A stretch of 64,000 nt of DNA, taken from NCBI RefSeq assembly GCF_006489205.2, contig NZ_VFYR02000001.1, forward strand, positions 1,148,555-1,212,554, written 5' to 3'. This DNA comes from Brevibacterium sp. XM4083 (GTDB lineage: Bacteria; Actinomycetota; Actinomycetes; Actinomycetales; Brevibacteriaceae). A program made the translations under genes and the position numbers. The notes under the pieces are model-generated. The model was given only the letters and a program-made list of their open reading frames with translations. It was not told where the DNA came from and did not search any database. Below, one piece after another: positions 36,647 to 46,366 of this stretch. Numbering within the stretch: position 1 is the first letter of the stretch; each line of letters opens with the position of its first letter.

Positions 36647-39007
36647 ATGAGCACTGTTCCGCACAGTTCGCACTGGGGGTCCTTCACCGCAGTCGTCGAC
36701 GACGACACCCTCATCGAGGCGGTTCCGCCCGCCACCGATGCCCGCCCGAGCCGACTCATCCACGACTTCGCCGACTCCGTCGACTCCGACCTGCGCGTGC
36801 GCCGACCCGCCGTGCGACGCTCGTGGCTGATGGCCGTGCGCGCCGAACGCCGCGGCGCGACGGGATCGGCGCCGGACGCCTCCGCCCACCGCACCGATGA
36901 GCGCAGAACCGATCTGCGCGGCGCCGAGCCCTTCGTCGAGATCGACTGGGACGAGGCCCTCGACCTCGACGCCGGGGAACTGGAGCGGGTGCGCAGCGAG
37001 CACGGGAATGCGGCGATCTTCGGCGGGTCCTACGGCTGGGCGAGCGCCGGACGATTCCACCACGCCCGCACCCAGCTCCACCGGTTTCTCAACGCCTTCG
37101 GCGGACACACCTCGCAGGTCGGCAACTACAGCTTCGGGGCGGCGGCGATGATCCTCCCGCACGTCCTCGGGCCCGCCCAGTTCGCCAACGGTCGGCTCAG
37201 CAGCTGGGACGTCGTCTCCGAGCACACCCGGCTGTGGGTGATGTTCGGCGGGATCGCGCTGAAGAACACTCAGCTCGAATCCGGGGGCCTCTCCGACCAC
37301 CCGATCCCCGACCGGCTGCGGACCACCCACGACAACGGCTGCCGGTTCGTCTCCGTCTCCCCGCTCAGGGACGACGCCCCCGATTTCCTCGACCCGCAGT
37401 GGCTGCCGGTGCGACCGAACACGGACACCGCGCTCATGCTCGGACTCGCCCACACGCTGCTCACGGAGAACCTCCACGACGAGGAGTTCCTCATCACCCA
37501 CTGCGTCGGGTGGGAGCGCTTCGGCCCCTACCTCCTCGGCGACAGCGACGGCATCGCCAAGGACGCCGACTGGGCGGCCGAGATCACCCGGATCCCCGCG
37601 GAGACGATCCGCGAACTGGCGCGTGAGATGGCGGGCACGACGACGATGATCTCCGTCGCCTGGTCGCTGCAGCGCGCCGACCACGGGGAGCAGCCGTACT
37701 GGGCGGCGCTCGCGCTCGCGGCGATGCTCGGGCAGATCGGCCTGCCCGGAGCGGGGTTCGGTTTCGGGTACGGGGCCGCCGGCACGATGGGCAACTGGCA
37801 GTACCCGTTCCCCGCGCCGCGCCTGCCCGTCGGGGAGAACCCGGTGACGGCGCCGATCCCGGCCGCCCGCATCGCCGACATGCTCCTCCACCCCGGGGAG
37901 GACTACGAGTTCAACGGCGAGGTGAGGACGTATCCCGACACCCGTCTCGTCTACTGGGCGGGCGGGAACCCCTTCCACCACCATCAGGACCTCAACCGGC
38001 TGCGCCGCGGGTGGCAGCGGCCGGAGACGATCGTCGTCCACGAACCCTTCTGGACGGCCACGGCCCGGCAGGCCGACATCGTCCTGCCCGCGACGACGAC
38101 CCTTGAGCGCAACGACCTCGGCGCCGCCTCGGGGGACAAGCGCATCGTCGCCATGCACCGGGCGCTCAGTCCCCGCCACGCCGCCCGCGCCGACTGGGAC
38201 ATCTTCTCAGCGCTCGCGGCCCGGGTCGGCACGCACGAGTCCTTCACCGCGGGCCGGAGCGAGATGGAGTGGATCGAACACCTCTACACGCGCACCCGGC
38301 AGGCCGCCGCCGCCCATGACATCGCGCTGCCCGACTTCGCCACGTTCTGGGCGGACGGGGGAGTCGACGTCCCGCAGGGCAGCACGGTGCTGCTCGGGGA
38401 CTTCCGCGCCGATCCCGCAGGCCATCCGCTGTCGACCCCGTCGGGACGGATCGAGCTCTTCTCCGAGACCATCGACGCCTTCGGCTACGACGACTGCCCC
38501 GGACACCCCGCGTGGCTGCCCCCGACCGAATGGCTCGGCGCCGCCGACGCCCCGGCCGGGTCGCTCCATCTCGTGTCGAACCAGCCGGGGCAGCGCCTCC
38601 ACAGCCAGCTCGACACGGGTGAGACGAGCCAGGCGGCGAAGATCGCCGGACGCGAACCCTGCCGCCTCAACCCCGCCGACGCCGCGGCCCGCGGCATCGC
38701 CGACGGCGACGTCGTCCGCATCGTCAACTCCCGGGGCGCGTGCCTGGCCGGGGTCGAACTGAGCGAGGACATCAGCCCCGGCGTCGTCCAGCTCTCCGCC
38801 GGGGCTTGGTACGAGGCCGCGGACCCGACCGACCCCGCCTCGCTCGAGATCCACGGCAACCCCAATGTCCTCACCGCCGATCATGGCACGTCCCGCCTCG
38901 CGCAGGGACCCGCGGCGCTGTCGACGCTCGTGCGGGTCGAACCGGTCGATGCCGCCGGCCTGCCGCCGGTGACGGTGACGAGTCGTCCGCCGGTCTTCGC
39001 GGAGTGA
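36647..39007 (+). CDS. Molybdopterin S/N-oxide reductase (BisC/TorA-like)
   Basis: 786 aa of the DMSO-reductase family. The molybdenum-ligand Ser128 is in FGGSYGWASAGRFHHA, as in BisC/TorA/DorA. No N-terminal 4Fe-4S cysteine motif is present, which fits that subgroup. The C-terminal cofactor-binding cap (HLVSNQPGQRLHSQLD, VRIVNSRGACLAG) is intact. There is no Tat signal, so it is cytoplasmic and probably a biotin- or methionine-sulfoxide reductase. No reductase partner or moco gene is adjacent. Confidence 0.88.
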   Translation: MSTVPHSSHWGSFTAVVDDDTLIEAVPPATDARPSRLIHDFADSVDSDLRVRRPAVRRSWLMAVRAERRGATGSAPDASAHRTDERRTDLRGAEPFVEIDWDEALDLDAGELERVRSEHGNAAIFGGSYGWASAGRFHHARTQLHRFLNAFGGHTSQVGNYSFGAAAMILPHVLGPAQFANGRLSSWDVVSEHTRLWVMFGGIALKNTQLESGGLSDHPIPDRLRTTHDNGCRFVSVSPLRDDAPDFLDPQWLPVRPNTDTALMLGLAHTLLTENLHDEEFLITHCVGWERFGPYLLGDSDGIAKDADWAAEITRIPAETIRELAREMAGTTTMISVAWSLQRADHGEQPYWAALALAAMLGQIGLPGAGFGFGYGAAGTMGNWQYPFPAPRLPVGENPVTAPIPAARIADMLLHPGEDYEFNGEVRTYPDTRLVYWAGGNPFHHHQDLNRLRRGWQRPETIVVHEPFWTATARQADIVLPATTTLERNDLGAASGDKRIVAMHRALSPRHAARADWDIFSALAARVGTHESFTAGRSEMEWIEHLYTRTRQAAAAHDIALPDFATFWADGGVDVPQGSTVLLGDFRADPAGHPLSTPSGRIELFSETIDAFGYDDCPGHPAWLPPTEWLGAADAPAGSLHLVSNQPGQRLHSQLDTGETSQAAKIAGREPCRLNPADAAARGIADGDVVRIVNSRGACLAGVELSEDISPGVVQLSAGAWYEAADPTDPASLEIHGNPNVLTADHGTSRLAQGPAALSTLVRVEPVDAAGLPPVTVTSRPPVFAE

Positions 39008-39113
39008 GCACGCCCGCCTCGGCGAGGGATGGGTCACGGTCACAGCGTGCCGGTGCGCGCAGGTCGAGACATTAGACTGGAGCGCAGTGTTGAACGACGA
39101 TGAAAGGCAGGGA

Positions 39114-39419
39114 ATGACGGAGTCCTCCGCAATCACCCCCGAACAGGTGGCGCACTTGGCGTCGCTGTCGCGGATCGCCATGAGCGAAGACGAACTGGCC
39201 GCACTCGCCGGCGGTCTCTCGACGATCCTGGAGAACGTCGCGCGGGTCAACGAGGTCGTCGGTGACGACGTTCCGGCCACGAGCCACCCGATCGCCCTGT
39301 CGAACGTGCTCCGTCCCGACGAGGTCGGCGCGACCCTGACGAGCGAGCAGGCGCTCGCCGCCGCTCCGGCCGCAGCCGACGACAAGTTCCTCGTCCCCCA
39401 GATCCTCGGGGAGGAATGA
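39114..39419 (+). CDS. gatC: Asp/Glu-tRNA amidotransferase subunit C
   Basis: 101 aa from ATG 39114 ([20 protein letters not shown]), which matches the usual GatC N-terminus. A GTG at 39087, 8 bases after TAGACT, could give a leaderless longer form. GatC stabilises GatA-GatB. It overlaps gatA by 4 bases (ATGA). First gene of gatCAB. Confidence 0.92.
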   Translation: MTESSAITPEQVAHLASLSRIAMSEDELAALAGGLSTILENVARVNEVVGDDVPATSHPIALSNVLRPDEVGATLTSEQALAAAPAAADDKFLVPQILGEE

Positions 39420-40918
39420 TGAGCGAATTCATTGCCAAGAGCGCCCTCGAACTCGCCGCAGGACTGACATCCGGCGAGTTCTCCTCCGTTGAGGTCACCC
39501 AGGCCCACCTCGACCGCATCCGCGACACCGAGGAGGACTTCGGCTCCTTCATCACCGTCACCGACGACCTCGCCCTGGCGACGGCGAAGGACGTCGACGA
39601 CCGGCGCAGCCGCGGTGAGGACCTCCATGCGCTGGCCGGTGTGCCCGTCGCCCTCAAGGACCTCGTCGTCACCGAGGGCGTGCGCACGACCGCGGCCTCG
39701 AAGATCCTCGAGAACTGGGTTCCCCCGTACGAATCGACCGTCCATCTCAAGGTCAAGGCCGCGGGTCTGCCGGTCCTCGGCAAGACGAACCTCGACGAGT
39801 TCGCGATGGGATCGACGACCGAGCACTCGGCCTTCGGCACGACCCGCAACCCGTGGAACCTCGAGCACGTTCCCGGCGGCTCCTCGGGCGGTGCGGCCGC
39901 CGCGCTCGCCGGCTTCCAGGCCCCGCTGTCGGTGGGCACCGACACCGGCGGCTCGGTGCGCCAGCCCGCGGCCTTCACCGGCACGGTCGGCGTCAAGCCC
40001 ACCTACGGGTCGATCTCGCGCTACGGCATCATCGCGATGGCCTCGAGCCTCGACCAGGTCGGCCCGATGGGCCGCAGCGTCGCCGATGCCGCGGCTCTGC
40101 ACATGCTGCTCGCCGGACACGACCCGCTCGATTCGACCTCCCTGCCCGACCCGGTCGACGACTTCGTCGCGCTCGCGCAGAACGGAACGCTCAAGGGCAA
40201 GAAGCTCGGCGTCATCAAGCAGCTCATCGGCGAGGGCTACGATGCCGGGGTCCGCGACGCGTTCACCGCAGTCCTCGACGTCGCCGCGGCCGCGGGGGCG
40301 GAGATCATCGAGGTCGATGTGCCTTCGATCTCCTACGCCCTCGACGCGTACTACCTCATCATGCCCTCCGAGGTGTCCTCGAACCTCGCCCGCTACGACG
40401 GCATGCGCTACGGTCTGCGCGTCGAACCGACCGAGGGGCCGGTGACCGCCGAGACCGTCATGGCCGCGACCCGCGCTGCCGGCTTCGGTGCGGAGGTCAA
40501 GCGCCGCATCATCCTCGGCACGTACGCGCTCTCGGCCGGATACTACGACGCCTACTACGGGTCGGCGCAGAAGATCCGCACCCTCGTGCAGCGGGACTTC
40601 GCGAAGGCCTTCGAAACCGTCGACGTCCTCGTCTCCCCGACGGCCCCGACGACGGCTCTGAAGTTCGGGGCGGAGTCCGCCTCCGACCCGATGGCCCTCT
40701 ACCTCGGCGACGTCGCGACCCTGCCGGCGAATCTCGCCGGCATCCCGGGCCTCTCGCTGCCCGCCGGCCTCGCCGATGGCCTGCCCGTCGGCTTCCAGGT
40801 GCTCGCTCCAGCGCGTGAGGACCGGCGGATGTACGCCGTCGCCGGCCCCCTCGAGGCCGCTCTCGAAGCCGCCGGATCCCGTGTCCTCGACACCCTTGCG
40901 GAAGGACTGACCAAGTGA
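39416..40918 (+). CDS. gatA: Asp/Glu-tRNA amidotransferase subunit A
   Basis: 500 aa amidase-signature enzyme. Lys in VALKDLVV, the cis-Ser and nucleophile Ser in [14 protein letters not shown] and [11 protein letters not shown] complete the Ser-Ser-Lys triad. It releases ammonia from glutamine for GatB. It starts in the gatC stop and overlaps gatB (GTGA). Its product allows Gln-tRNA and Asn-tRNA formation in species lacking the direct synthetases. Confidence 0.97.
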   Translation: MMSEFIAKSALELAAGLTSGEFSSVEVTQAHLDRIRDTEEDFGSFITVTDDLALATAKDVDDRRSRGEDLHALAGVPVALKDLVVTEGVRTTAASKILENWVPPYESTVHLKVKAAGLPVLGKTNLDEFAMGSTTEHSAFGTTRNPWNLEHVPGGSSGGAAAALAGFQAPLSVGTDTGGSVRQPAAFTGTVGVKPTYGSISRYGIIAMASSLDQVGPMGRSVADAAALHMLLAGHDPLDSTSLPDPVDDFVALAQNGTLKGKKLGVIKQLIGEGYDAGVRDAFTAVLDVAAAAGAEIIEVDVPSISYALDAYYLIMPSEVSSNLARYDGMRYGLRVEPTEGPVTAETVMAATRAAGFGAEVKRRIILGTYALSAGYYDAYYGSAQKIRTLVQRDFAKAFETVDVLVSPTAPTTALKFGAESASDPMALYLGDVATLPANLAGIPGLSLPAGLADGLPVGFQVLAPAREDRRMYAVAGPLEAALEAAGSRVLDTLAEGLTK

Positions 40919-42396
40919 AGTACGAAGAGGCGATCACCAAGTACGATCCGGTCATCGGCATCGAGGTCCACGTCGAGCTCGGCACGGCGACGAAGATGTT
41001 CGACGCGGCCCCGAACACCTTCGGCGGCGGACCGAACTCGAACATCACCCCGACCTCGCTCGGTCTGCCCGGCTCCCTGCCCGTCGTCAACGCCAAGGGC
41101 GTCGAGTACGCGATCAGGATCGGTCTGGCGCTCGGCTGCGAGATCGCCGAGTCCTGCCGCTTCGCCCGGAAGAACTACTTCTACCCGGACGTGCCCAAGG
41201 ACTTCCAGACGAGCCAGTCCGATGAGCCCATCGCCTCCGAGGGCCAGGTCGAGGTCGAACTCGAGGACGGCACCCAGTTCACGATCCCCGTTGAACGCGC
41301 CCACATGGAGGAGGACGCGGGCAAGAACACGCACGTGGGTGGGGCGACCGGCCGCATCCACGGAGCCGACCACTCGCTCGTCGACTACAACCGGGCCGGG
41401 GTGCCCCTCGTCGAGATCGTCACCCACCCGATCACGGGGACGGGGGAGCGGGCCGCCGAGGTGGCCGCCGCCTATGTCCGGACCCTGCGCGACATCTTCC
41501 GCGCCCTCGGCGTCTCCGAGGCGCGGATGGAGCAGGGCAACGTCCGCGCCGATGTCAACGTCTCGCTGCGGGAGAGCCCCGAGGCACCGCTGGGCACCCG
41601 CACGGAGACGAAGAACGTCAACTCGTTCCGCTCGATCGAACGCGCCGTGCGCTACGAGATCGCCCGCCAGGCCACCGTCCTCGACGCCGGTGAGAAGGTC
41701 GTCCAGGAGACCCGCCACTTCCATGAGGACACCGGTGAGACGACCTCGGGCCGCCTGAAGTCCGACGCCGACGACTACCGGTACTTCCCGGAGCCGGACC
41801 TCGTCCCGCTCGTGCCCTCCCGCGACTGGGTCGCCGAGATCAAGGAGTCGCTGCCCGAGCTGCCCGCCCAGAAGCGCCGCCGACTGACCGCCGAATGGGG
41901 CTTCTCCGACCTCGAGATGCGCGACATCGTCAACGCCGGTCTCCTCGAGGCCATCGAGGACACCGTCACCGCCGGGGCGCCCGCCGCTGCCGCGCGCAAA
42001 TGGTGGACCGGTGAGGTCGCGAGGCTCGCCAACCAGCGGGAGATCCACCCGACCGAGCTCGTCACCCCGGCCCAGGTCGCCGATCTCACGGCCCTGCTCG
42101 CCGACGGCAAGCTCAACGACCGGCTGGCGAAGGAGGTCCTCGCCGGAGTCGCCGACGGAGAGGGCGACCCCGCCGAGGTGATGGCTGCCCGCGGTCTCGA
42201 GATCGTCGAGGACACCGGTGCGCTCGAGGCCGCCGTCGACGAGGCGATCGCCGGCAACCCCGACGTCGTCGAGAAGATCAGGGGCGGGAAGATGCAGGCC
42301 ATCGGCGCGCTCATGGGGCCGATCATGAAGGCCACCCGCGGTCAGGCCGACGCCGGCAAGGCCAAGGAGCTCATCCTCGCGAAGATCAACGGCTGA
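40915..42396 (+). CDS. gatB: Asp/Glu-tRNA amidotransferase subunit B
   Basis: 493 aa from GTG 40915, inside the gatA stop. The PET112/GatB core is visible: [20 protein letters not shown] at the start, [25 protein letters not shown], and the YqeY-like tail domain ([20 protein letters not shown]). It activates the mischarged tRNA and transfers ammonia received from GatA. Confidence 0.97.
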   Translation: MKYEEAITKYDPVIGIEVHVELGTATKMFDAAPNTFGGGPNSNITPTSLGLPGSLPVVNAKGVEYAIRIGLALGCEIAESCRFARKNYFYPDVPKDFQTSQSDEPIASEGQVEVELEDGTQFTIPVERAHMEEDAGKNTHVGGATGRIHGADHSLVDYNRAGVPLVEIVTHPITGTGERAAEVAAAYVRTLRDIFRALGVSEARMEQGNVRADVNVSLRESPEAPLGTRTETKNVNSFRSIERAVRYEIARQATVLDAGEKVVQETRHFHEDTGETTSGRLKSDADDYRYFPEPDLVPLVPSRDWVAEIKESLPELPAQKRRRLTAEWGFSDLEMRDIVNAGLLEAIEDTVTAGAPAAAARKWWTGEVARLANQREIHPTELVTPAQVADLTALLADGKLNDRLAKEVLAGVADGEGDPAEVMAARGLEIVEDTGALEAAVDEAIAGNPDVVEKIRGGKMQAIGALMGPIMKATRGQADAGKAKELILAKING

Positions 42397-42448
42397 CGCC
42401 CAGCCGGACTCAGCGTTGATCCAGCCACACCCTCTAGACTTCTGAGCA

Positions 42449-42547
42449 ATGGGGACCCCGGGGGTTCCCTCAGAGAGTCGGAGGGTGTGGCTGTTCGCAT
42501 TCTCCCCGGAGCGCGCGTCGGCGGCCGAGCCGGCTCGCCCCTGCTGA
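42449..42547 (+). CDS. Possible leaderless upstream ORF
   Basis: ATG 42449 follows TAGACT (42435-42440) by 8 bases, as at other leaderless starts here. It reads 32 codons (MGTPGVPSESRRVWLF...) and stops (42545-42547) just before the GGAGGT that serves the real gene at 42565. It may be a regulatory leader peptide or simply a by-product of a leader that happens to contain ATG. Confidence 0.35.
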   Translation: MGTPGVPSESRRVWLFAFSPERASAAEPARPC

Positions 42548-42564
42548 GCGTGGAGGTGGACGCA

Positions 42565-43614
42565 GTGGCACATGCGTGGAAGTCGCTGTGGAAGGACGAA
42601 TGCGGCAGAACCGTGCCGATCTACCGGGTGCTGGTGCCCGACAGCGTGAACGAGGAGATCCTCGCCGCCTGGAAGGCCCGCGGCTACCGGTACACGGCCG
42701 GAGCCCCGAGCGCGATCATGCTCACCGGCGCGATGCGCCGGAACTTCTTCCGCACCTCCGCGGTGTTCAAGGGCGGGACCGCCACCGGTGCCGCCGTGAC
42801 CACGGGCTTCGCCGCTCCCGGCGGCCTTGCGCTGCTCGCGGGGTACCTCGATGCCGCCCTGACCTTCGGCGTCCTCGGTGGGGCGACCGCCGTGGGCACC
42901 GGTGTCTTCGCCGCCGTGACGGGACCGAAGTACCTGCGCGATCCCCGCCGCCTCAACCGCCGCAACCGGCAGCGCGCGGCACACGCGGAGTGGCTGACAC
43001 CGGCGAGCCTCGGCTTCCAGCCCGGCCGGAAGGAGGGACGCGACACCGATGAGCAGCGTCTCTTCCATCTCGCCGTCACCATCGCCCGCAAGATCGTGCG
43101 CACTCGCGCCTGGACGCATCCGATCCTCACCGACCACGTCTCCCGCGTCGACCTCGACCACGCTGTGGCGTCGATCGGTGTGCGGCTGCGCGAACTCGTC
43201 CGCCTCCGCGAGGAGATCGAGAGCATCAAGGACGCGGGCACGGCGAAGACCGTCGATGCGTACCTGACGAAGCTCGCGGTCGCGTTCACCTCGATGGCCA
43301 ATCGCGTCGTGTCGATGCACGACTACTATCTGCGGCTGCTCGAGCTCGACCAGCAGCTCGTGCTGCTCCACAACTCCGAGCGCTCGCGGGAGCTCGGCGA
43401 CCGGGTCCTCGACGTCCTCTCCCGCACCGCCGCCGACGATTCCGCCGACTGGCAGTTCCGGGAGCTGCGCATCGACGCGGACTCCCAGGCCGAGGTCATC
43501 TCCGGTCTCCTCACCGAGCTCGAGGAGACTGCCGACACCTTCGACGACTTCGACACCCGGCTGGCCGCGGCGCAGAAGTCACTCGAGACCGGAGACGGCG
43601 CGCCCGCTCAGTGA
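42565..43614 (+). CDS. Unknown membrane-associated helical protein
   Basis: 349 aa from GTG 42565, chosen for GGAGGT 7 bases upstream. A GTG at 42487 would extend it by 26 residues but has poor spacing. It begins AHAWKSLWKDECGRT. Two glycine/alanine-rich hydrophobic segments at about residues 70-120 (GAAVTTGFAAPGGLALLAGY, TFGVLGGATAVGTGVFAAV) look like a membrane hairpin. The remaining 220 residues are helical and charged, with possible coiled coils. I do not recognise the family. Confidence 0.65.
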   Translation: MAHAWKSLWKDECGRTVPIYRVLVPDSVNEEILAAWKARGYRYTAGAPSAIMLTGAMRRNFFRTSAVFKGGTATGAAVTTGFAAPGGLALLAGYLDAALTFGVLGGATAVGTGVFAAVTGPKYLRDPRRLNRRNRQRAAHAEWLTPASLGFQPGRKEGRDTDEQRLFHLAVTIARKIVRTRAWTHPILTDHVSRVDLDHAVASIGVRLRELVRLREEIESIKDAGTAKTVDAYLTKLAVAFTSMANRVVSMHDYYLRLLELDQQLVLLHNSERSRELGDRVLDVLSRTAADDSADWQFRELRIDADSQAEVISGLLTELEETADTFDDFDTRLAAAQKSLETGDGAPAQ

Positions 43615-43655
43615 GCGCGTTGCTCAGTGGCCTGGTGCCTCGGTGACCTGATCGC

Positions 43656-44228
43656 TCAGTGGCCGAACGGATCCGGGTCGACGCCCGGCATCCAGGACAT
43701 TCCCGGTTCGCCGTAGCCGGCGGCGGCCTGCTCCTTCTTCCACTTCTTCGCCCAGCGCTTGTCGAGCCTGTCGACGTAGAGGGTGCCCTGGAGGTGGTCG
43801 AACTCGTGTTGCATGACGCGGGCGAACCAGCCCTCGGCGCTCAGCGAGACGGGCTCGCCCGCCTCGTCGACGCCGGTGACCGTGACCCGGTCGGCGCGCT
43901 TGAGCGGGTAGACGAGGCTCGGCACCGACAGGCATCCTTCGGTGTCCTCGCCGGGATCGGGGCGACCGTCGGGCACCCGGGAGGCGACGAGTCGGGGATT
44001 GACGAAGGTCCCGCGGCGGCGCACCCCGGCGTCATCCTCGGCGTGGTAGACGAAGATCCGCAGACCCACGCCGATCTGCGGCGCGGCGAGACCGACTCCG
44101 TTGCTCGCATCGAGGGTCTCGTGCATGTCGGCGACGAGAGTCCGGAGGGCGTCATCGAACTCCGTGACGGGGTCGGCAGGGCGGTGGAGCACGGGTTCGC
44201 CGTAGATGACGATGGGATGAACGGTCAT
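43656..44228 (-). CDS. def: Peptide deformylase
   Basis: 190 aa from ATG 44228, 7 bases after TACGAT on the minus strand (leaderless); an ATG at 44237 is the alternative. All three family motifs are present: GVGLAAPQIG, EGCLSVPS with the metal Cys, and QHEFDHLQG with the two metal His. It removes the formyl group from nascent proteins. The C-terminal tail (AKKWKKEQAAAGYGEPGMSW) is longer than in E. coli, as is usual in Actinobacteria. Confidence 0.95.
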   Translation of the reverse strand: MTVHPIVIYGEPVLHRPADPVTEFDDALRTLVADMHETLDASNGVGLAAPQIGVGLRIFVYHAEDDAGVRRRGTFVNPRLVASRVPDGRPDPGEDTEGCLSVPSLVYPLKRADRVTVTGVDEAGEPVSLSAEGWFARVMQHEFDHLQGTLYVDRLDKRWAKKWKKEQAAAGYGEPGMSWMPGVDPDPFGH

Positions 44229-44651
44229 GGTCTCCATCGTATCGAGCCGCAGGCAGGGCAGGGGCCCGCTGCGGACGAGAGCTTCGTCATCCGCAGACCC
44301 GCCGAATTGTCTCAGAATTCGCGCTGAGGTCGCCTGTGTGCGGCAGCGCTCGGTCAACGGGCGAAGCGCCTGAGCGCGCCCACTGCGCCTGTAATTGCTC
44401 AGCGGTTATCGTCACCACTCCGAGCTTCGGAGCAACCAGGCACGTACGAACGCGCACGGTGCCAGGTCATTCATTCCGTGCGTCGGAATGTGACGCAGGA
44501 TTTCGCCCCCAGCGAACACTGATTGTTGAGCAACCTGTGAGGAGGCGATCGTCGGGACCGCGTGGTTAAGATGGGCGTGTGACGTCTCGTTCCACGAGAT
44601 GACAGCCGCAGCCGAGGCTCGACTGCCCACGGACATCTGGAAGGACATGAC
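44229..44651. other. 423-base intergenic region before cysK
   Basis: No convincing gene on either strand. It contains CTCCGA/TCGGAG around GCT near 44426-44440, a 7-base dyad CATTCCG (44472-44478)/CGGAATG (44484-44490), GTTGAGCAAC near 44525, and the cysK promoter region with TAAGAT (44567-44572). The dyads may be operators for cysK-cysE or structures in an untranslated RNA; I cannot choose. Confidence 0.5.
44579..44602 (+). promoter_or_regulatory. Candidate leaderless leader peptide of cysK
   Basis: GTG 44579 lies 6 bases after TAAGAT (44567-44572) and reads 7 codons before TGA. A stem TCTCGT/ACGAGA with a 3-base loop (44585-44599) occupies most of it. Short leaderless peptides before sulfur genes are known in Actinobacteria, but this one has no Cys codons, so cysteine attenuation is not indicated. 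Confidence 0.3.
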
Positions 44652-45581
44652 TTGACCATCTACAGCAACGTCTCCGAACTCGTCGGTCGCACCCCGCTCA
44701 TCCGCCTCAATCAGGCCAGCGAGCGCACCGGGGCCGAGATCATCGCGAAGCTCGAATCCTACAATCCGGCGAACTCGGTCAAGGACCGCATCGGCGTGGC
44801 GATGATCGACGCCGCCGAGGCGTCCGGTCAGCTCCAGCCCGGCGGCACGATCGTCGAAGCGACCTCGGGCAACACCGGCATCGCCCTGGCCATGGTCGGG
44901 GCCTCCCGCGGCTACAAGGTCGTCCTCACGATGCCCGAGTCGATGTCGAAGGAGCGCCGCGCGTTGCTGCGGGCCTTCGGCGCCGAACTCGTCCTCACCG
45001 ACAAGGCCCTGGGTATGAAGGGCGCGGTCGAGAAGGCCGAGGAGATCGCCGCCGACGGCGCGGTGCTCGTACGTCAGTTCGAGAACGAGGCGAACGCCGC
45101 CATCCACAAGGCGACGACCGGCCCTGAGATCCTCGCCGACACCGATGGCGACATCGACGTCTTCGTCTCCGGAATCGGCACCGGCGGTACGATCTCCGGT
45201 GCGGGAGCCGCCCTGCGCGAGGCGAAGCCCGACGTCCGGATCGTCGCCGTCGAGCCCTCGGCGTCGCCGCTGCTCACCGAGGGCAAGGCCGGTCCGCACA
45301 CGATCCAGGGCATCGGTGCGAACTTCGTCCCGGCGATCCTCGACACCGAGATCTACGACGAGGTCATCGACATCGACAACGACGCCGCCTTCGATCGGGC
45401 CCGTGAGCTCGCGAAGGAGGAGGGCCTGCTCGTCGGCATCTCCTCCGGTGCCGCGCTCGTCGCCGCCGAACAGGTCGCCTCGCGGCCGGAGTTCGCCGGC
45501 AAGCGCATCGTCGTCATCCTCCCGGACTTCGGCGAGCGCTACCTCTCGACGCCGCTCTTCTCCCAGTACCTCGACGACTGA
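44652..45581 (+). CDS. cysK: O-acetylserine sulfhydrylase (cysteine synthase)
   Basis: 309 aa from TTG 44652 with GAAGGA upstream; the nearby ATG stops after two codons. The PLP Lys44 is in [11 protein letters not shown], the substrate loop is [10 protein letters not shown], the phosphate loop is GTGGTISG and SSGAAL is near the end. It makes cysteine from O-acetylserine and sulfide. It is followed by cysE, which supplies O-acetylserine, after a strong hairpin. Confidence 0.95.
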   Translation: MTIYSNVSELVGRTPLIRLNQASERTGAEIIAKLESYNPANSVKDRIGVAMIDAAEASGQLQPGGTIVEATSGNTGIALAMVGASRGYKVVLTMPESMSKERRALLRAFGAELVLTDKALGMKGAVEKAEEIAADGAVLVRQFENEANAAIHKATTGPEILADTDGDIDVFVSGIGTGGTISGAGAALREAKPDVRIVAVEPSASPLLTEGKAGPHTIQGIGANFVPAILDTEIYDEVIDIDNDAAFDRARELAKEEGLLVGISSGAALVAAEQVASRPEFAGKRIVVILPDFGERYLSTPLFSQYLDD

Positions 45582-45602
45582 GGGAACCGACGGCACGGGA
45601 TC

Positions 45603-45637
45603 GCTCAAGGGGCGTCGGTCACCGGCGCCCCTTGAGC
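45603..45637 (+). terminator. Strong hairpin between cysK and cysE
   Basis: GCTCAAGGGGCG (45603-45614) pairs perfectly with CGCCCCTTGAGC (45626-45637). No T-run follows. It may attenuate or process the cysK-cysE transcript. Confidence 0.55.
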
Positions 45638-45682
45638 ACTCTGTGAGGGGAAGAGAAGCACGCGGGATGAGGAGATGAGGAC

Positions 45683-46348
45683 ATGAAGGCACTGTGGGCG
45701 GCGGCGGCCGCCGCGGCGGGTGCGGCGGCATACGGTCTGACGAGGCCGGGGGTCCGGGCCGCGCTGCGGGAGGACCTCGATACCGTCAAGCGCCGCGACC
45801 CGGCGGCCTCGAGTGATCTCGTCTCGATCCTCTCCTATCCGGGCCTCCATGCGATCTGGGCGCACAGGGGGCTGCACCGGATGTGGCAGCACGATGAGCT
45901 CAAGGTCCCCGCGCGACTCCTGTCCCAAGCGGTACGGGCGCTGACTGGAGTCGAGATCCACCCCGGTGCGACGATCGGCAGGCGCTTCTTCATCGACCAT
46001 GCCAACGGCGTCGTCATCGGCGAGACCTCGGACATCGGCGACGACGTCATGCTCTACCACCAGGTCACCCTCGGCGGCACGTCGATGGAGAAGACGAAGC
46101 GGCACCCCACGATCGGCAACCACGTCCTCGTCGGCGCCGGTGCGAAGATCCTCGGACCCGTCGTCGTCGGCGACAACTCTTCAGTCGGGGCCAATGCCGT
46201 CGTCGTCAAGGATGTGCCCGCCGAATCGAGCGCGGTCGGCATCCCCGCCACGGTCCGCCCCAAGCGCACCGGTGCCGCTCCGACCCCGGAGCCGCAGGAG
46301 ACGGCGGACGCCGACTTCGAGCTCTTCGACCCCGCGATCTGGATCTGA
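45683..46348 (+). CDS. cysE: Serine O-acetyltransferase
   Basis: 221 aa. The left-handed beta-helix of hexapeptide repeats covers about residues 90-190 ([59 protein letters not shown]). The catalytic His lies in FFIDHANG. An unusual Ala-rich hydrophobic N-terminus ([17 protein letters not shown]) precedes the usual start ([14 protein letters not shown]); it may be a membrane anchor, or translation may begin further in. It supplies O-acetylserine to CysK. Confidence 0.92.
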   Translation: MKALWAAAAAAAGAAAYGLTRPGVRAALREDLDTVKRRDPAASSDLVSILSYPGLHAIWAHRGLHRMWQHDELKVPARLLSQAVRALTGVEIHPGATIGRRFFIDHANGVVIGETSDIGDDVMLYHQVTLGGTSMEKTKRHPTIGNHVLVGAGAKILGPVVVGDNSSVGANAVVVKDVPAESSAVGIPATVRPKRTGAAPTPEPQETADADFELFDPAIWI

Positions 46349-46366
46349 CCCGACCAGCACCTCAGC

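Noticed and set aside
40699..43371. 890-aa minus-strand reading frame
   Set aside because: Antisense to gatA, gatB and the following gene; no motif or ribosome-binding site.
44229..44651. Riboswitch (SAM or T-box) before cysK
   Set aside because: No recognisable conserved core; the hairpins seen are short, and the leader from the likely start is only about 75 bases.
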